Under the pieces are notes generated by a model. That model saw only the letters and a program-made list of their open reading frames with translations. It ran no database searches and had not been told where the DNA came from. A stretch of 64,000 nucleotides of DNA, taken from assembly GCF_022549495.1 (NCBI RefSeq), contig NZ_JAKZGD010000011.1, forward strand, positions 48,576-112,575. Direction: 5' to 3'. The DNA comes from Acinetobacter sp. ANC 4805 (lineage in GTDB: Bacteria > Pseudomonadota > Gammaproteobacteria > Pseudomonadales > Moraxellaceae). This document shows, one piece after another, positions 18,201-25,584 of the stretch (position 1 is its first letter; every line of letters begins with the position of its first letter). The position numbers and the translations under genes were made by a program.

Positions 18201-19293
18201 TTCACATCCTGGTTACATCCAAACACGAAAGACTATATTGAGAAGAATGGCACAACTTGGTTATGTTCCAGCAAAATTTCAAGAAATAGATAGAAATATA
18301 TCCTCAAGCTCAAACTCTCGCTATGAGAATGATAAAAAAATTGATAGATATGGTAAAAAATATAGTTGGATTGCTTTCTACGAAATGTATGGATGGCGGT
18401 CTGATAGAGATCTTTTAGATGAATGGCGGGACAATGAAAGATGTAGCGATGTGAGTATCGATCCAACGTTCCCTAAAATTGATAATTCTTGGAATCCAGA
18501 ACTTACAGATATATTTACTAATTCTCCAAATGATATTGGTGAGTGGATTTTACATGGACCAATCCCTGATTATTTTAATCTTTTGGAGACTCAGCAGTTT
18601 ACTCAAGGTGATAGTTGGATTTTACTTAATGGATTTATACAAGAAGATTCAAAAACAGATTATCGTGAAATATTTACATTTATGAGAGGTTTTTTTGTTG
18701 CAAATGAATATATATCTACAATACGTGAATTTGTAAGTAATAAGGATTATCTTGGTAATAATGCATTGCCACAAATTCCTGAAAACTATTACAAATATGC
18801 AGGCGAAATGGTTTTGGACAATACATTTTTAAATCTGAATCAAGATGTAAGTAGTCGAGTAAGATTTGATGAATGGGATGAATCAAGCTTCTTAATAGAA
18901 GTGCCTGTGCAGTCTTATTCTTGGGAGTCTTATCATAGTTCATTGAATCAAGCAGGGGGAATTGACTTTCCAAATCCTGAGTTATGTCAAAGACTAAATT
19001 TAAAATATCATAATGGCGATCCAGACTTATATGATATTCATGGAGTCGCGTCTATTTTCAGAACATTCAAGACCGATGTTGGGAATCTGAAAGGTCATTT
19101 ATCATATTTGAGAAAAGATCTTTTCCAAAAATATCTGACAGAAACTGGACAAACTTTTATATGGATATTGTGGGGGGAGCGGAGACAAAACTATAAGGGC
19201 GGTGTTGAAGTATATGAATATTTCAAAACTAAACAATATCTGCATAAACAAGTTTATATTTGGAAGGATGATCAAATAGTTAAATTAGATTAA
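15295..19293 (+). CDS. Mrr-like nuclease fused to STAND-type ATPase (1332 aa)
   Basis: I prefer ATG 15295, with GAGGAA 8 bases upstream, over the TTG at 15280. Residues about 10-130 look like a restriction-endonuclease-fold domain: NFEKLCRSLI, then GVEF (46-49), then GWQCKWY with the QxK pair at 69-71. A P-loop, IVGKAGDGKTD, lies at about 328-338 and a Walker B-like IPIVIDGLSES at about 402-412. The remaining 900 residues have helical character and end in a distinctive region with KKYSWIAFYEMYGWR. Nuclease, STAND ATPase and long sensor in one chain is the plan of Avs/AVAST-type antiphage sensors. Family membership is inference. It is the last gene of the XRE-radical SAM-136-aa operon and ends just before the transposon end. 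Confidence 0.82.
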   Translation: MSQLDWNKFENLSGAADVNFEKLCRSLIKRHYGQYGSFKELANQAGVEFHLKLDKECELGDSTRWYGWQCKWYEIAKATNIGAARRSQIVDAIEKSKNSLKELTDWVLWTKNILTKVDQEWFYGLQASYPFKLHLQTCDDIESLLIGPALALREAYLGELVIDEQVLNQHYQIIASTHSKKFQPEVHQTVKAEKIIEKCLGRHSSWDSLDSLEKSINNNLKIVKDAVNLDDSYVKTTLPDFIADGERLSDFLNSLFSELAVGNFEKAKELLVEDLSCDGSKYRKTIARLRANRSYTAMFAANLLADFYAFSQEIKRVRNALNTKVITIVGKAGDGKTDLALDICRPRDSINAGVLFLGKDLNAGETLDHLVKSFKIYGRPVNTFEDLLEAVDAAGQRLCKRIPIVIDGLSESEDPRNWRNEVAKANVLLENYPNILLVLTLRGEFYRDCIPEQILTFELNGFVDDPIAAIHCYFEHYKIDALDADIPIELLSHPLTLRLYCESANSERRIVVGVEALPRSQVAIFEKYFEKAIDHIVDLSPSNQRLYHEDIEDTLLKIAEVLWTENRRTLDFNQARSIANEVVRSGSSLIKNLESEGILLKYRSQNGNQEIGFAYDLMAGFKIAEYLLKGDFNSWIIQNINKIQYHQPHSNTLAYDVFNSLVGLYPNYYSRKQFWQLLEGAFREKALLQTTQEQAALINRETIEKFQEYLLSSEKFAFEAFTKLKTTRSAYAHPFDANFLDKALRAMGNTYRDLTWSEWIRRNSRELKNDLEVLEKRWSEIQIGSNEKGRAIWVQWLLTTNHRDLRDQATKVLSIYAKKDPRAFFEMAINSLDITDPYVPERTFAAAYGAILSADFIDGEKISSNVCDFATRIIECCFEPDAKFSTTHTILREYFLGIINYASTVNQNFVSQEYLDYCQKPYKHLPDLFDSLPDISDEEIQAIKESALRMDFNNYTIGRLVPERGNYDDSHPGYIQTRKTILRRMAQLGYVPAKFQEIDRNISSSSNSRYENDKKIDRYGKKYSWIAFYEMYGWRSDRDLLDEWRDNERCSDVSIDPTFPKIDNSWNPELTDIFTNSPNDIGEWILHGPIPDYFNLLETQQFTQGDSWILLNGFIQEDSKTDYREIFTFMRGFFVANEYISTIREFVSNKDYLGNNALPQIPENYYKYAGEMVLDNTFLNLNQDVSSRVRFDEWDESSFLIEVPVQSYSWESYHSSLNQAGGIDFPNPELCQRLNLKYHNGDPDLYDIHGVASIFRTFKTDVGNLKGHLSYLRKDLFQKYLTETGQTFIWILWGERRQNYKGGVEVYEYFKTKQYLHKQVYIWKDDQIVKLD

Positions 19294-19320
19294 CTTATGA
19301 TATTAAAATTCAATTAAAGA

Positions 19321-19350
19321 AAAAAACCGCCAATTTATGGCGGTTTTTTA
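19321..19350. terminator. Bidirectional Rho-independent terminator
   Basis: CCGCC/GGCGG stem with 7-nt loop, flanked by A-run and T-run. It terminates the nuclease-ATPase operon on the plus strand and would also stop transcription leaving nrdB on the minus strand. Confidence 0.9.
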
Positions 19351-19352
19351 TC

Positions 19353-19415
19353 AATGACAACTTATGTATCGCTCAATGACATTTTATGTGTCGCAAATGA
19401 CAACTTATGTGTCGC
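19353..19415. repeat. Three 20-bp repeats, probable transposase binding sites at transposon end
   Basis: Direct copies lie at 19353-19372, 19375-19394 and 19396-19415. Consensus is AATGACAACTTATGTGTCGC with one to three differences, and starts are 22 and 21 bp apart, about two helical turns. Tn7, Tn5053 and CAST elements carry such ordered TnsB/TniA sites at their ends. The array points at nrdB, whose stop codon is 19 bp further on. Confidence 0.85.
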
Positions 19416-19434
19416 GTGACGCGGTGGCGCTATC

Positions 19435-20718
19435 TTACCAACTCAAAGCTCCGCCCGTTTGGTAATCCGTAACGCGCGTTTCAAAAAAGTTCTTCTCTTT
19501 ACGTAAATCCATCATCTCAGACATCCACGCAAAAGGATTGGTTACTCCAGCAAATTGCTCAGGTAAACCAAGTTGAGATAAACGACGGTTACAGATGAAC
19601 TTCAAATACTCTTCCATCATTGCCGCATTCATACCCAATACACCACGTGGCATCGTGTCACGCGCATATTCGATTTCAAGCATTGTGCCTTCAAGAATCA
19701 TCTGAATTACTTCTTGTTGGAACTCAGCCGTCCATAAGTGTGGGTTTTCAATCTTGATTTGGTTGATCATGTCGATACCAAAGTTCAAGTGCATTGATTC
19801 ATCACGCAAGATGTATTGGAATTGCTCAGCAACACCATTCATCTTATTACGGCGACCCATACTCAAGATTTGAGTGAAGCCACAATAGAAGAAGATCCCT
19901 TCAAGTACACAGTAGAATGCGATCAAGTTACGAAGTAAGCGTTGGTCGTTTTCAGGTGTACCTGTATGGAAATTAGGATCAGTTAATGATTGTGTATATT
20001 TCAAACCCCACGATGCTTTACGTGCAACACTTGGAATTTCACGGTACATGTTGAAGACTTCGCCTTCGTCCATACCTAAAGATTCGATACAGTATTGGTA
20101 AGCATGCGTGTGAATCGCTTCTTCAAATGCTTGACGCAAGATGTATTGGCGGCATTCAGGGTTTGTAATATGACGATAAATCGCCAAAACCAAGTTGTTC
20201 GCAACCAATGAGTCTGCTGTTGAGAAGAAACCTAAAGAACGCATAACGATAGTACGCTCATCTTCGGTTAAGCCATTTTCAGACTTCCAAAGTGCGATAT
20301 CGTGGTTCATGTTAACTTCTTGTGGCATCCAGTGGTTTGCACACCCATCCAAGTATTTTTGCCAAGCCCACTCATATTTGAATGGAACAAGTTGGTTTAA
20401 ATCCGCACGACAGTTGATCATGGCTTTGTCGTCAACTTGTACACGCTGAGCACCCATTTCAAGCTCTTCTAAGCCCGGTGCAACGTCCAAATGATCTAGG
20501 GCTGCAGATGCTCTAGCCAACGAATCGGTTGGATTTGTTGCTCGGTTGGCACTGGCTCCAACGGGTTGTGCAGCTGCCATGCTCGGCGATGATTGCTCTG
20601 CATTAGATACCACCTGCGTATTAACCGTTTTTTGCGAGTCGAGGGACGCAGACTTGTGTTCAGGTGTAGTCGGTTTTTGCGAATCATCTTCAAAATCGTC
20701 CCAACTTAGGATAGACAT
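19435..20718 (-). CDS. nrdB: Class Ia ribonucleotide reductase, beta subunit
   Basis: This subunit holds the di-iron/tyrosyl radical cofactor that starts reduction of ribonucleoside diphosphates to deoxyribonucleotides. Ferritin-like metal ligands are visible in [13 protein letters not shown] and [13 protein letters not shown] 20718 (product begins [12 protein letters not shown]) is chosen over the upstream frame start at 20730 because GTGAGA lies before it. About 90 N-terminal residues are a low-complexity S/A/P/Q-rich extension before the conserved domain. It is the last gene of the nrdA operon. The gene is complete although a transposon lies directly behind its stop codon. Confidence 0.96.
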   Translation of the reverse strand: MSILSWDDFEDDSQKPTTPEHKSASLDSQKTVNTQVVSNAEQSSPSMAAAQPVGASANRATNPTDSLARASAALDHLDVAPGLEELEMGAQRVQVDDKAMINCRADLNQLVPFKYEWAWQKYLDGCANHWMPQEVNMNHDIALWKSENGLTEDERTIVMRSLGFFSTADSLVANNLVLAIYRHITNPECRQYILRQAFEEAIHTHAYQYCIESLGMDEGEVFNMYREIPSVARKASWGLKYTQSLTDPNFHTGTPENDQRLLRNLIAFYCVLEGIFFYCGFTQILSMGRRNKMNGVAEQFQYILRDESMHLNFGIDMINQIKIENPHLWTAEFQQEVIQMILEGTMLEIEYARDTMPRGVLGMNAAMMEEYLKFICNRRLSQLGLPEQFAGVTNPFAWMSEMMDLRKEKNFFETRVTDYQTGGALSW

Positions 20719-20759
20719 ATTTAATCTCACTATAATCTTAATTTATTTACATTGCAGTT

Positions 20760-21224
20760 TTAAAAAATGAAAATGGCGCATAAGAAACACAGCAAAACAA
20801 AAAGGGTAATAATCAATCCCATCATCGCTAAACGTTTGAGATTGATAGTTGCGGGAAGTGAGTTTGGCGTTAATAATTTGCCTGTTTCATCATAAATGGC
20901 AATCGCTCTTGCCCCGCTACTTAGCCCTAGCTCTTGTAATGCTCGTATTTCTACTTGTGTTAAACCAAATTCCATTCGCTCCATTGCTTGAATAAACATA
21001 TAAGGAGCTAAATACTTAAAACCGCCACCACCACGTTTGAGTAACTGCGTTAATGTAGTTTCAGCGATACTAAAATCACCTAATAACGAACGTGGATGTG
21101 AAAACTGTGCACATTCAGTTAGGTATTCTGTAGAAGATGGATAATGAAGTACTATCCGATCGACATAAATCTGTACTAAAACAGCAGGAGCATTAGCATA
21201 TCGTTCTAAATCAGTTTGAAGCAT
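20760..21224 (-). CDS. Hypothetical protein with C-terminal membrane anchor (154 aa)
   Basis: The protein has a soluble domain of about 125 residues with an RSLLGDFSIAETTLTQLLKRG region. A single strong membrane helix at the very C-terminus (MMGLIITLFVLLCFLCAIFIF) suggests tail anchoring. I do not recognise a characterised family. It lies between nrdA and nrdB on the same strand, with a 43-aa gene 24 bp upstream and nrdB 41 bp downstream. It is therefore cotranscribed with ribonucleotide reductase. A link to that enzyme is suggested only by position. Confidence 0.8.
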   Translation of the reverse strand: MLQTDLERYANAPAVLVQIYVDRIVLHYPSSTEYLTECAQFSHPRSLLGDFSIAETTLTQLLKRGGGGFKYLAPYMFIQAMERMEFGLTQVEIRALQELGLSSGARAIAIYDETGKLLTPNSLPATINLKRLAMMGLIITLFVLLCFLCAIFIF

Positions 21225-21248
21225 AGTTCTATTCCCTAATAAAGCACT

Positions 21249-21380
21249 TTATTCGTCTTGCTTACGCTGTTGTTTACGAATGGCTAAAAATGCATAGACC
21301 ATTGGTACATAAAAGAAAATAAAAGCAAAGATGAGAACTGCAAGTCCTAACATATAGTTATGATTGATATTGAACATCAT
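21249..21380 (-). CDS. Small membrane protein (43 aa)
   Basis: The translation starts MMFNINHNYMLG, then one long membrane segment (LAVLIFAFIFFYVPMVYAFL), and ends in a charged tail (RKQQRKQDE). AGAGG lies 6 bases before ATG 21380. The gene lies 68 bp after nrdA and 24 bp before the 154-aa membrane protein gene, all on one strand. The clean ribosome site, single-helix design and operon position support a real microprotein. Its partner and role are unknown. Confidence 0.75.
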   Translation of the reverse strand: MMFNINHNYMLGLAVLIFAFIFFYVPMVYAFLAIRKQQRKQDE

Positions 21381-21448
21381 CTTTGCCTCTATATTTTAAA
21401 TCTTGAATAAGCCCTACTTTATTTGAGAAGGGCTATCCCAAGATCTAA

Positions 21449-24283
21449 TTACTGACAAGCTTCGCAGTCTGGATTGTCAATTGAACACGCCATTGGTACT
21501 GGAGCAGCAGTAGTGAAACCATCTTCTTCAACTTGAACTGCTGGTTTCTTTTCTTCAAGGACAGGAGCTGCAACCACAGGTGTTTCAACAGTTGCTGGTT
21601 TTACTGCATTAAGCGCACCCGTATTGATTGTTGATTTCTCAGCAGAGGTTGCACCTAAAGCTCGGAGATAATACGTGGTTTTAAGACCGCGTAACCATGC
21701 CATCTTATAGGTGATGTCAAGTTTCTTACCATTTGCACCAGCGATATAAAGGTTAAGAGACTGTGCTTGATCGATCCATTTTTGACGACGAGACGCAGCA
21801 TCAACGATCCAGCGTGTATCCACTTCAAACGCAGTTGCAAAGATTGCTTTTAATTCTTCAGGAATACGTGCAATTTTTTGTACCGAACCTTCAAAGTGTT
21901 TCAGGTCATTGACCATTACTGTATCCCACAGACCACGTTCTTTTAATGCGCGAACAAGGTAAGGGTTGATGACCGTAAATTCACCAGAAAGGTTAGATTT
22001 CACATATAAGTTTTGGAATGTTGGCTCAATTGATTGAGACACGCCACAAATATTTGAAATGGTTGCAGTTGGTGCAATTGCCATCACATTTGAGTTACGC
22101 ATACCATCTTTTTGAACTTTGTTACGTAAAGTATCCCAGTCCAAACGTTGAGTACGGTCAACTTCAAACATACGCTCTGGACGTGATTTTGCAACGATTT
22201 CTAAAGAGTCGATTGGCAAAATCCCTTGATCCCACAATGAACCTTTAAATGTTGAATACGCACCACGTTCGATCGCCAAGTTACTAGACGTTTCGATTGC
22301 GTAATAACTGATGACTTCCATTGATTCGTCAGCGAAATCTACTGCTGCATCTGAACCGTAAGCAATGCCCATTTCATAAAGCGCATCTTGGAAGCCCATG
22401 ATTCCCATGCCCACAGGGCGATGTTTCATGTTTGAGTTCTTCGCTTGTGGTACTGCATAGTAGTTAATGTCGATCACGTTATCGAGCATACGTACCGCAG
22501 TCTTAATCGTGCGAGCAAGTTTCTCACGATCTAACACACCACCTTGAACATGTTGTACAAGGTTGATCGAACCTAAGTTACATACCGCGATTTCGTCTTG
22601 GTTTGTATTTAAGGTAATTTCTGTACACAAGTTAGATGAATGAACCACGCCAACATGTTGTTGTGGTGAACGTAAGTTACATACGTCTTTGAATGTGATC
22701 CACGGATGACCTGTTTCGAACAACATCGAAAGCATTTTGCGCCATAAATCTTTTGCACGAATTTTCTTGTGCAACATGTTTTGGTCTTTTGCGATTGCTT
22801 CGTAGTGTGCATAACGCTCAGCAAATTCAGCACCTGTTAGATCATGCAAATCTGGTGTTTCAGAAGGTGTGAATAGTGTCCATTCAGCATCTTCAAATAC
22901 ACGTTGCATAAATAAATCAGGAACCCAGTTCGCTGTGTTCATATCGTGGGTACGGCGACGATCATCACCTGTGTTCTTACGTAGCTCTAGGAATTCTTCA
23001 ACATCCAAGTGCCAAGTTTCTAGGTATGCACAAACAGCGCCTTTACGTTTACCACCTTGGTTGACTGCAACGGCTGTATCATTCGCAACTTTAAGGAATG
23101 GAACAACACCTTGAGACTTACCATTCGTACCCTTGATATAAGAGTTCAAGGCACGTACAGGTGTCCAGTCATTACCTAAACCGCCTGCCCATTTTGATAA
23201 CATTGCGTTGTCACGCATTGCACCATAAATATCATACAGATCATCACCAATCGTGGTGAGGTAACAGCTTGATAATTGTGGACGTAATGTACCTGAGTTA
23301 AATAGGGTAGGCGTAGACGCCATATAGTCGAAGCTAGAAAGTAAGTTATAAAACTCTATCGCACGTTCTTCTTTGTTTTCTTCATTCAGTGCGAGACCCA
23401 TTGATACACGCATGAAGAACAATTGTGGTAATTCGAAACGTACGCCATTTGAATGAATGAAGTAACGGTCAAATAACGTCTGTAGACCTAAATAAGTAAA
23501 TTGGTTTGAGCGTTCTGGTTGAATTGCTGCTGCCAATTTAGCAAGGTCAAAATTAAGAAGATCCGCTGAAAGTAGATCAAGCTCAATCCCTTTCTTTAAG
23601 AAAGTTTCTAAAGCATCATTTTCTAATGTATCGGTAGATAGACCTAGGAATTCTAAGCCAGTGCTCACCAATTCATTAGATAATAAACGTGCTGTGACAT
23701 AAGTATAGTTCGGCTCTTGTTCGATACGAGTACGCGTTGCCATCATCATGGTGGTCGCGATATCGCTTTCTTTTACGCCGTTATATAAATTTTTAACAGT
23801 TTCATCAACGATTGCTTGAACATCAATCCCTTCCAAACCTTCACTTGCAACTTCAATTGTTGTTGTAAGCGCACCGAGGTCCAAAGGTTGGAGCTGACCT
23901 TTAGCATCAGTGATCTGAAGCGTAGGGTGGTGGTTTGCACCAGTTTGCTGACGAGCGGTTGCACGTTGATCGCGATAAATCACATAGGCACGGGCAACTT
24001 TTTGTTCGCCTGTACGCATAAGAGCCAATTCGACTTGGTCTTGGATTTCTTCGATATGAATCGTGCCGCCCGATGGCAAACGACGGTTAAACGTATTGAG
24101 TACCATCTCAGTGAGTTGAGTGATACGGTCATGGATGCGACTAGAGTCAGCACCTTGTTGACCTTCAACAGCTAAAAAGGCTTTCCCAATCGCAACAGAA
24201 ATCTTCTCGGCATTAAATGACGCAATCTCACCAGTGCGCTTAATAACCTGAATTTGACCAGGAGTAGAAGTGATGATGCTCAT
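21449..24283 (-). CDS. nrdA: Class Ia ribonucleotide reductase, alpha subunit
   Basis: The catalytic subunit reduces ribonucleoside diphosphates. An ATP-cone allosteric domain is at the N-terminus (QVIKRTGEIASFNAEKISVA), so activity should respond to ATP/dATP. The catalytic barrel shows CNLGSINL, with PTATISNICGVS further on. The C-terminus ends NPDCEACQ, the shuttle cysteine pair reduced by thioredoxin or glutaredoxin. At 944 aa the length is normal for the Acinetobacter/Pseudomonas type. It is first in the operon with two small membrane-protein genes and nrdB. Two NrdR-like boxes lie upstream. Confidence 0.97.
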   Translation of the reverse strand: MSIITSTPGQIQVIKRTGEIASFNAEKISVAIGKAFLAVEGQQGADSSRIHDRITQLTEMVLNTFNRRLPSGGTIHIEEIQDQVELALMRTGEQKVARAYVIYRDQRATARQQTGANHHPTLQITDAKGQLQPLDLGALTTTIEVASEGLEGIDVQAIVDETVKNLYNGVKESDIATTMMMATRTRIEQEPNYTYVTARLLSNELVSTGLEFLGLSTDTLENDALETFLKKGIELDLLSADLLNFDLAKLAAAIQPERSNQFTYLGLQTLFDRYFIHSNGVRFELPQLFFMRVSMGLALNEENKEERAIEFYNLLSSFDYMASTPTLFNSGTLRPQLSSCYLTTIGDDLYDIYGAMRDNAMLSKWAGGLGNDWTPVRALNSYIKGTNGKSQGVVPFLKVANDTAVAVNQGGKRKGAVCAYLETWHLDVEEFLELRKNTGDDRRRTHDMNTANWVPDLFMQRVFEDAEWTLFTPSETPDLHDLTGAEFAERYAHYEAIAKDQNMLHKKIRAKDLWRKMLSMLFETGHPWITFKDVCNLRSPQQHVGVVHSSNLCTEITLNTNQDEIAVCNLGSINLVQHVQGGVLDREKLARTIKTAVRMLDNVIDINYYAVPQAKNSNMKHRPVGMGIMGFQDALYEMGIAYGSDAAVDFADESMEVISYYAIETSSNLAIERGAYSTFKGSLWDQGILPIDSLEIVAKSRPERMFEVDRTQRLDWDTLRNKVQKDGMRNSNVMAIAPTATISNICGVSQSIEPTFQNLYVKSNLSGEFTVINPYLVRALKERGLWDTVMVNDLKHFEGSVQKIARIPEELKAIFATAFEVDTRWIVDAASRRQKWIDQAQSLNLYIAGANGKKLDITYKMAWLRGLKTTYYLRALGATSAEKSTINTGALNAVKPATVETPVVAAPVLEEKKPAVQVEEDGFTTAAPVPMACSIDNPDCEACQ

Positions 24284-24827
24284 GTCAGCATAGCTCCATT
24301 ATCATCTATTTTTATGTTCATAGACCGTTTGAATCGAGCAGAAATATGCCACGATGTTTGAGGGATAAACACAATACTTAGTGGTTAAAGTTTATTTTCA
24401 ACACAAGATACGGGATTTTTTACAGCAGATCAATCCTTGACATTTTGATAAGTTTTTTTTCATGTCTTAACTGCTGAATTCACAGGCACATAGCATAACA
24501 AAGCCATTAAAAAAGGCTTATAGATAACTCTGTGGATAAGTCAAAAAACAAACACTTAAATTATTGGGGGTGAAGAAAGAAACAGATTGTTTAACATTGG
24601 CACAAAATCTATACTAAAAATTCATCCTGTCGGAAAAAGCAGACGAAATTAAAAAATATATTAAAATTCATAATTTTAATAAAAATATAACAAAAGTGCT
24701 TAGCCGTGTATCAGTTTGGTGAACGCCTACTTGTTTACAATGTAAACGTGTGTATATTGCAAAACATAAACCAATGTATCTGTCAGATTTTTATAGATAG
24801 ATTCACTCTAATTGTAGGGGCATACAA
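24284..24827. other. Divergent nrdA/bfmR promoter region
   Basis: This 544-bp gap contains the nrdA promoter with its NrdR-like boxes on the left. On the right lies the bfmR promoter with a perfect palindrome, GTTTACA-A-TGTAAAC, at 24733-24747, about 80 bp before the bfmR start. An AT-rich tract lies at about 24,640-24,690. No gene was seen. Confidence 0.6.
24369..24416 (-). promoter_or_regulatory. Tandem NrdR-like boxes upstream of nrdA
   Basis: ACACAATACTTAGTGG (24369-24384) and ACACAAGATACGGGAT (24401-24416) resemble the NrdR box acaCwAtATaTwGtgt. Starts are 32 bp apart, the three-turn spacing usual for NrdR pairs. They lie about 85-130 bp upstream of nrdA. The second box is the weaker match. 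Repression by NrdR when dATP is high is known for the family and inferred here. Confidence 0.65.
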
Positions 24828-25544
24828 ATGAGCCAAGAAGAAAAGTTACCAAAAATTTTGATCGTTGAAGATGACGAACGTTTAGCTCGCTTAACACAAG
24901 AGTATTTGATTCGTAACGGTTTAGAAGTTGGGGTCGAAACAGATGGTAATCGTGCGATTCGCCGTATTATCAGTGAGCAACCAGATTTAGTTGTCTTGGA
25001 TGTGATGTTACCAGGTGCAGATGGTTTAACCGTTTGTCGAGAAGTTCGTCCACATTACCATCAACCGATCTTGATGTTAACCGCGCGTACAGAAGATATG
25101 GATCAGGTACTTGGTTTAGAAATGGGTGCAGATGACTATGTTGCTAAACCCGTTCAACCACGTGTGTTATTGGCTCGTATCCGTGCTTTATTACGTCGTA
25201 CAGATAAAACGGTTGAAGATGAAGTTGCTCAACGTATTGAGTTTGACGATCTTGTGATTGATAACGGCGGTCGTTCAGTAACACTTAATGGTGAGTTGGT
25301 TGATTTCACCAGTGCGGAATATGATTTGTTGTGGCTGTTAGCTTCAAACGCAGGGCGTATCTTATCTCGTGAAGACATTTTTGAGCGTTTACGTGGTATT
25401 GAGTACGACGGTCAAGATCGTTCGATTGACGTGCGTATTTCACGTATTCGTCCAAAAATCGGTGATGATCCAGAAAATCCAAAACGTATCAAAACTGTGC
25501 GTAGTAAAGGTTATTTATTCGTTAAAGAAACCAACGGATTATAA
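24828..25544 (+). CDS. bfmR: Response regulator BfmR
   Basis: An OmpR/PhoB-type regulator of 238 aa. The receiver domain has acidic residues EDD at 14-16, the phospho-acceptor D58 in VVLDVMLPGADG, and K in the DDYVAKP motif. A winged-helix DNA-binding domain follows (residues about 135-235). In Acinetobacter this regulator controls pili, biofilm, capsule and stress survival. The gene is followed 40 bp later by its sensor kinase. Position next to nrdA and ahead of nuo matches the Acinetobacter chromosome as I remember it. A palindrome in the upstream region could be its own binding site (inference). Confidence 0.93.
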   Translation: MSQEEKLPKILIVEDDERLARLTQEYLIRNGLEVGVETDGNRAIRRIISEQPDLVVLDVMLPGADGLTVCREVRPHYHQPILMLTARTEDMDQVLGLEMGADDYVAKPVQPRVLLARIRALLRRTDKTVEDEVAQRIEFDDLVIDNGGRSVTLNGELVDFTSAEYDLLWLLASNAGRILSREDIFERLRGIEYDGQDRSIDVRISRIRPKIGDDPENPKRIKTVRSKGYLFVKETNGL

Positions 25545-25584
25545 TTTGCCGCTTGCTTAAAATTAGCTTGGAATTATTTTTTGT

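Larger units (their letters stand above)
1..19415. mobile_element. Tn7-like transposon, right part (left end outside window)
   Basis: The stretch carries a full Tn7-type module (tnsA, DDE transposase, TnsC-like ATPase, TniQ) plus cargo. It ends in three ordered 20-bp repeats, 19 bp before the stop codon of nrdB. From the right boundary leftward the DNA is AT-rich and holds no recognisable Acinetobacter core gene. The left end is not seen: no matching repeat array occurs between 1 and 19,350, so the element is longer than 19.4 kb. The exact right terminus is uncertain. It may lie just outside the last repeat (about 19,415), or at 19,402, where the minus strand begins TGTCATTTGCG like Tn402/Tn5053 ends. 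That the whole stretch is one element is inference. Confidence 0.75.

Noticed and set aside
1..19415. CRISPR-associated transposon (CAST)
   Set aside because: Tn7-like genes are present, but no cas gene or CRISPR repeat array was seen in the window. TniQ is long and TnsD-like. The unseen left part could still change this.
22869..24175. Several plus-strand open frames antisense to nrdA
   Set aside because: They are shadows of the highly biased codon use of nrdA, without ribosome sites.
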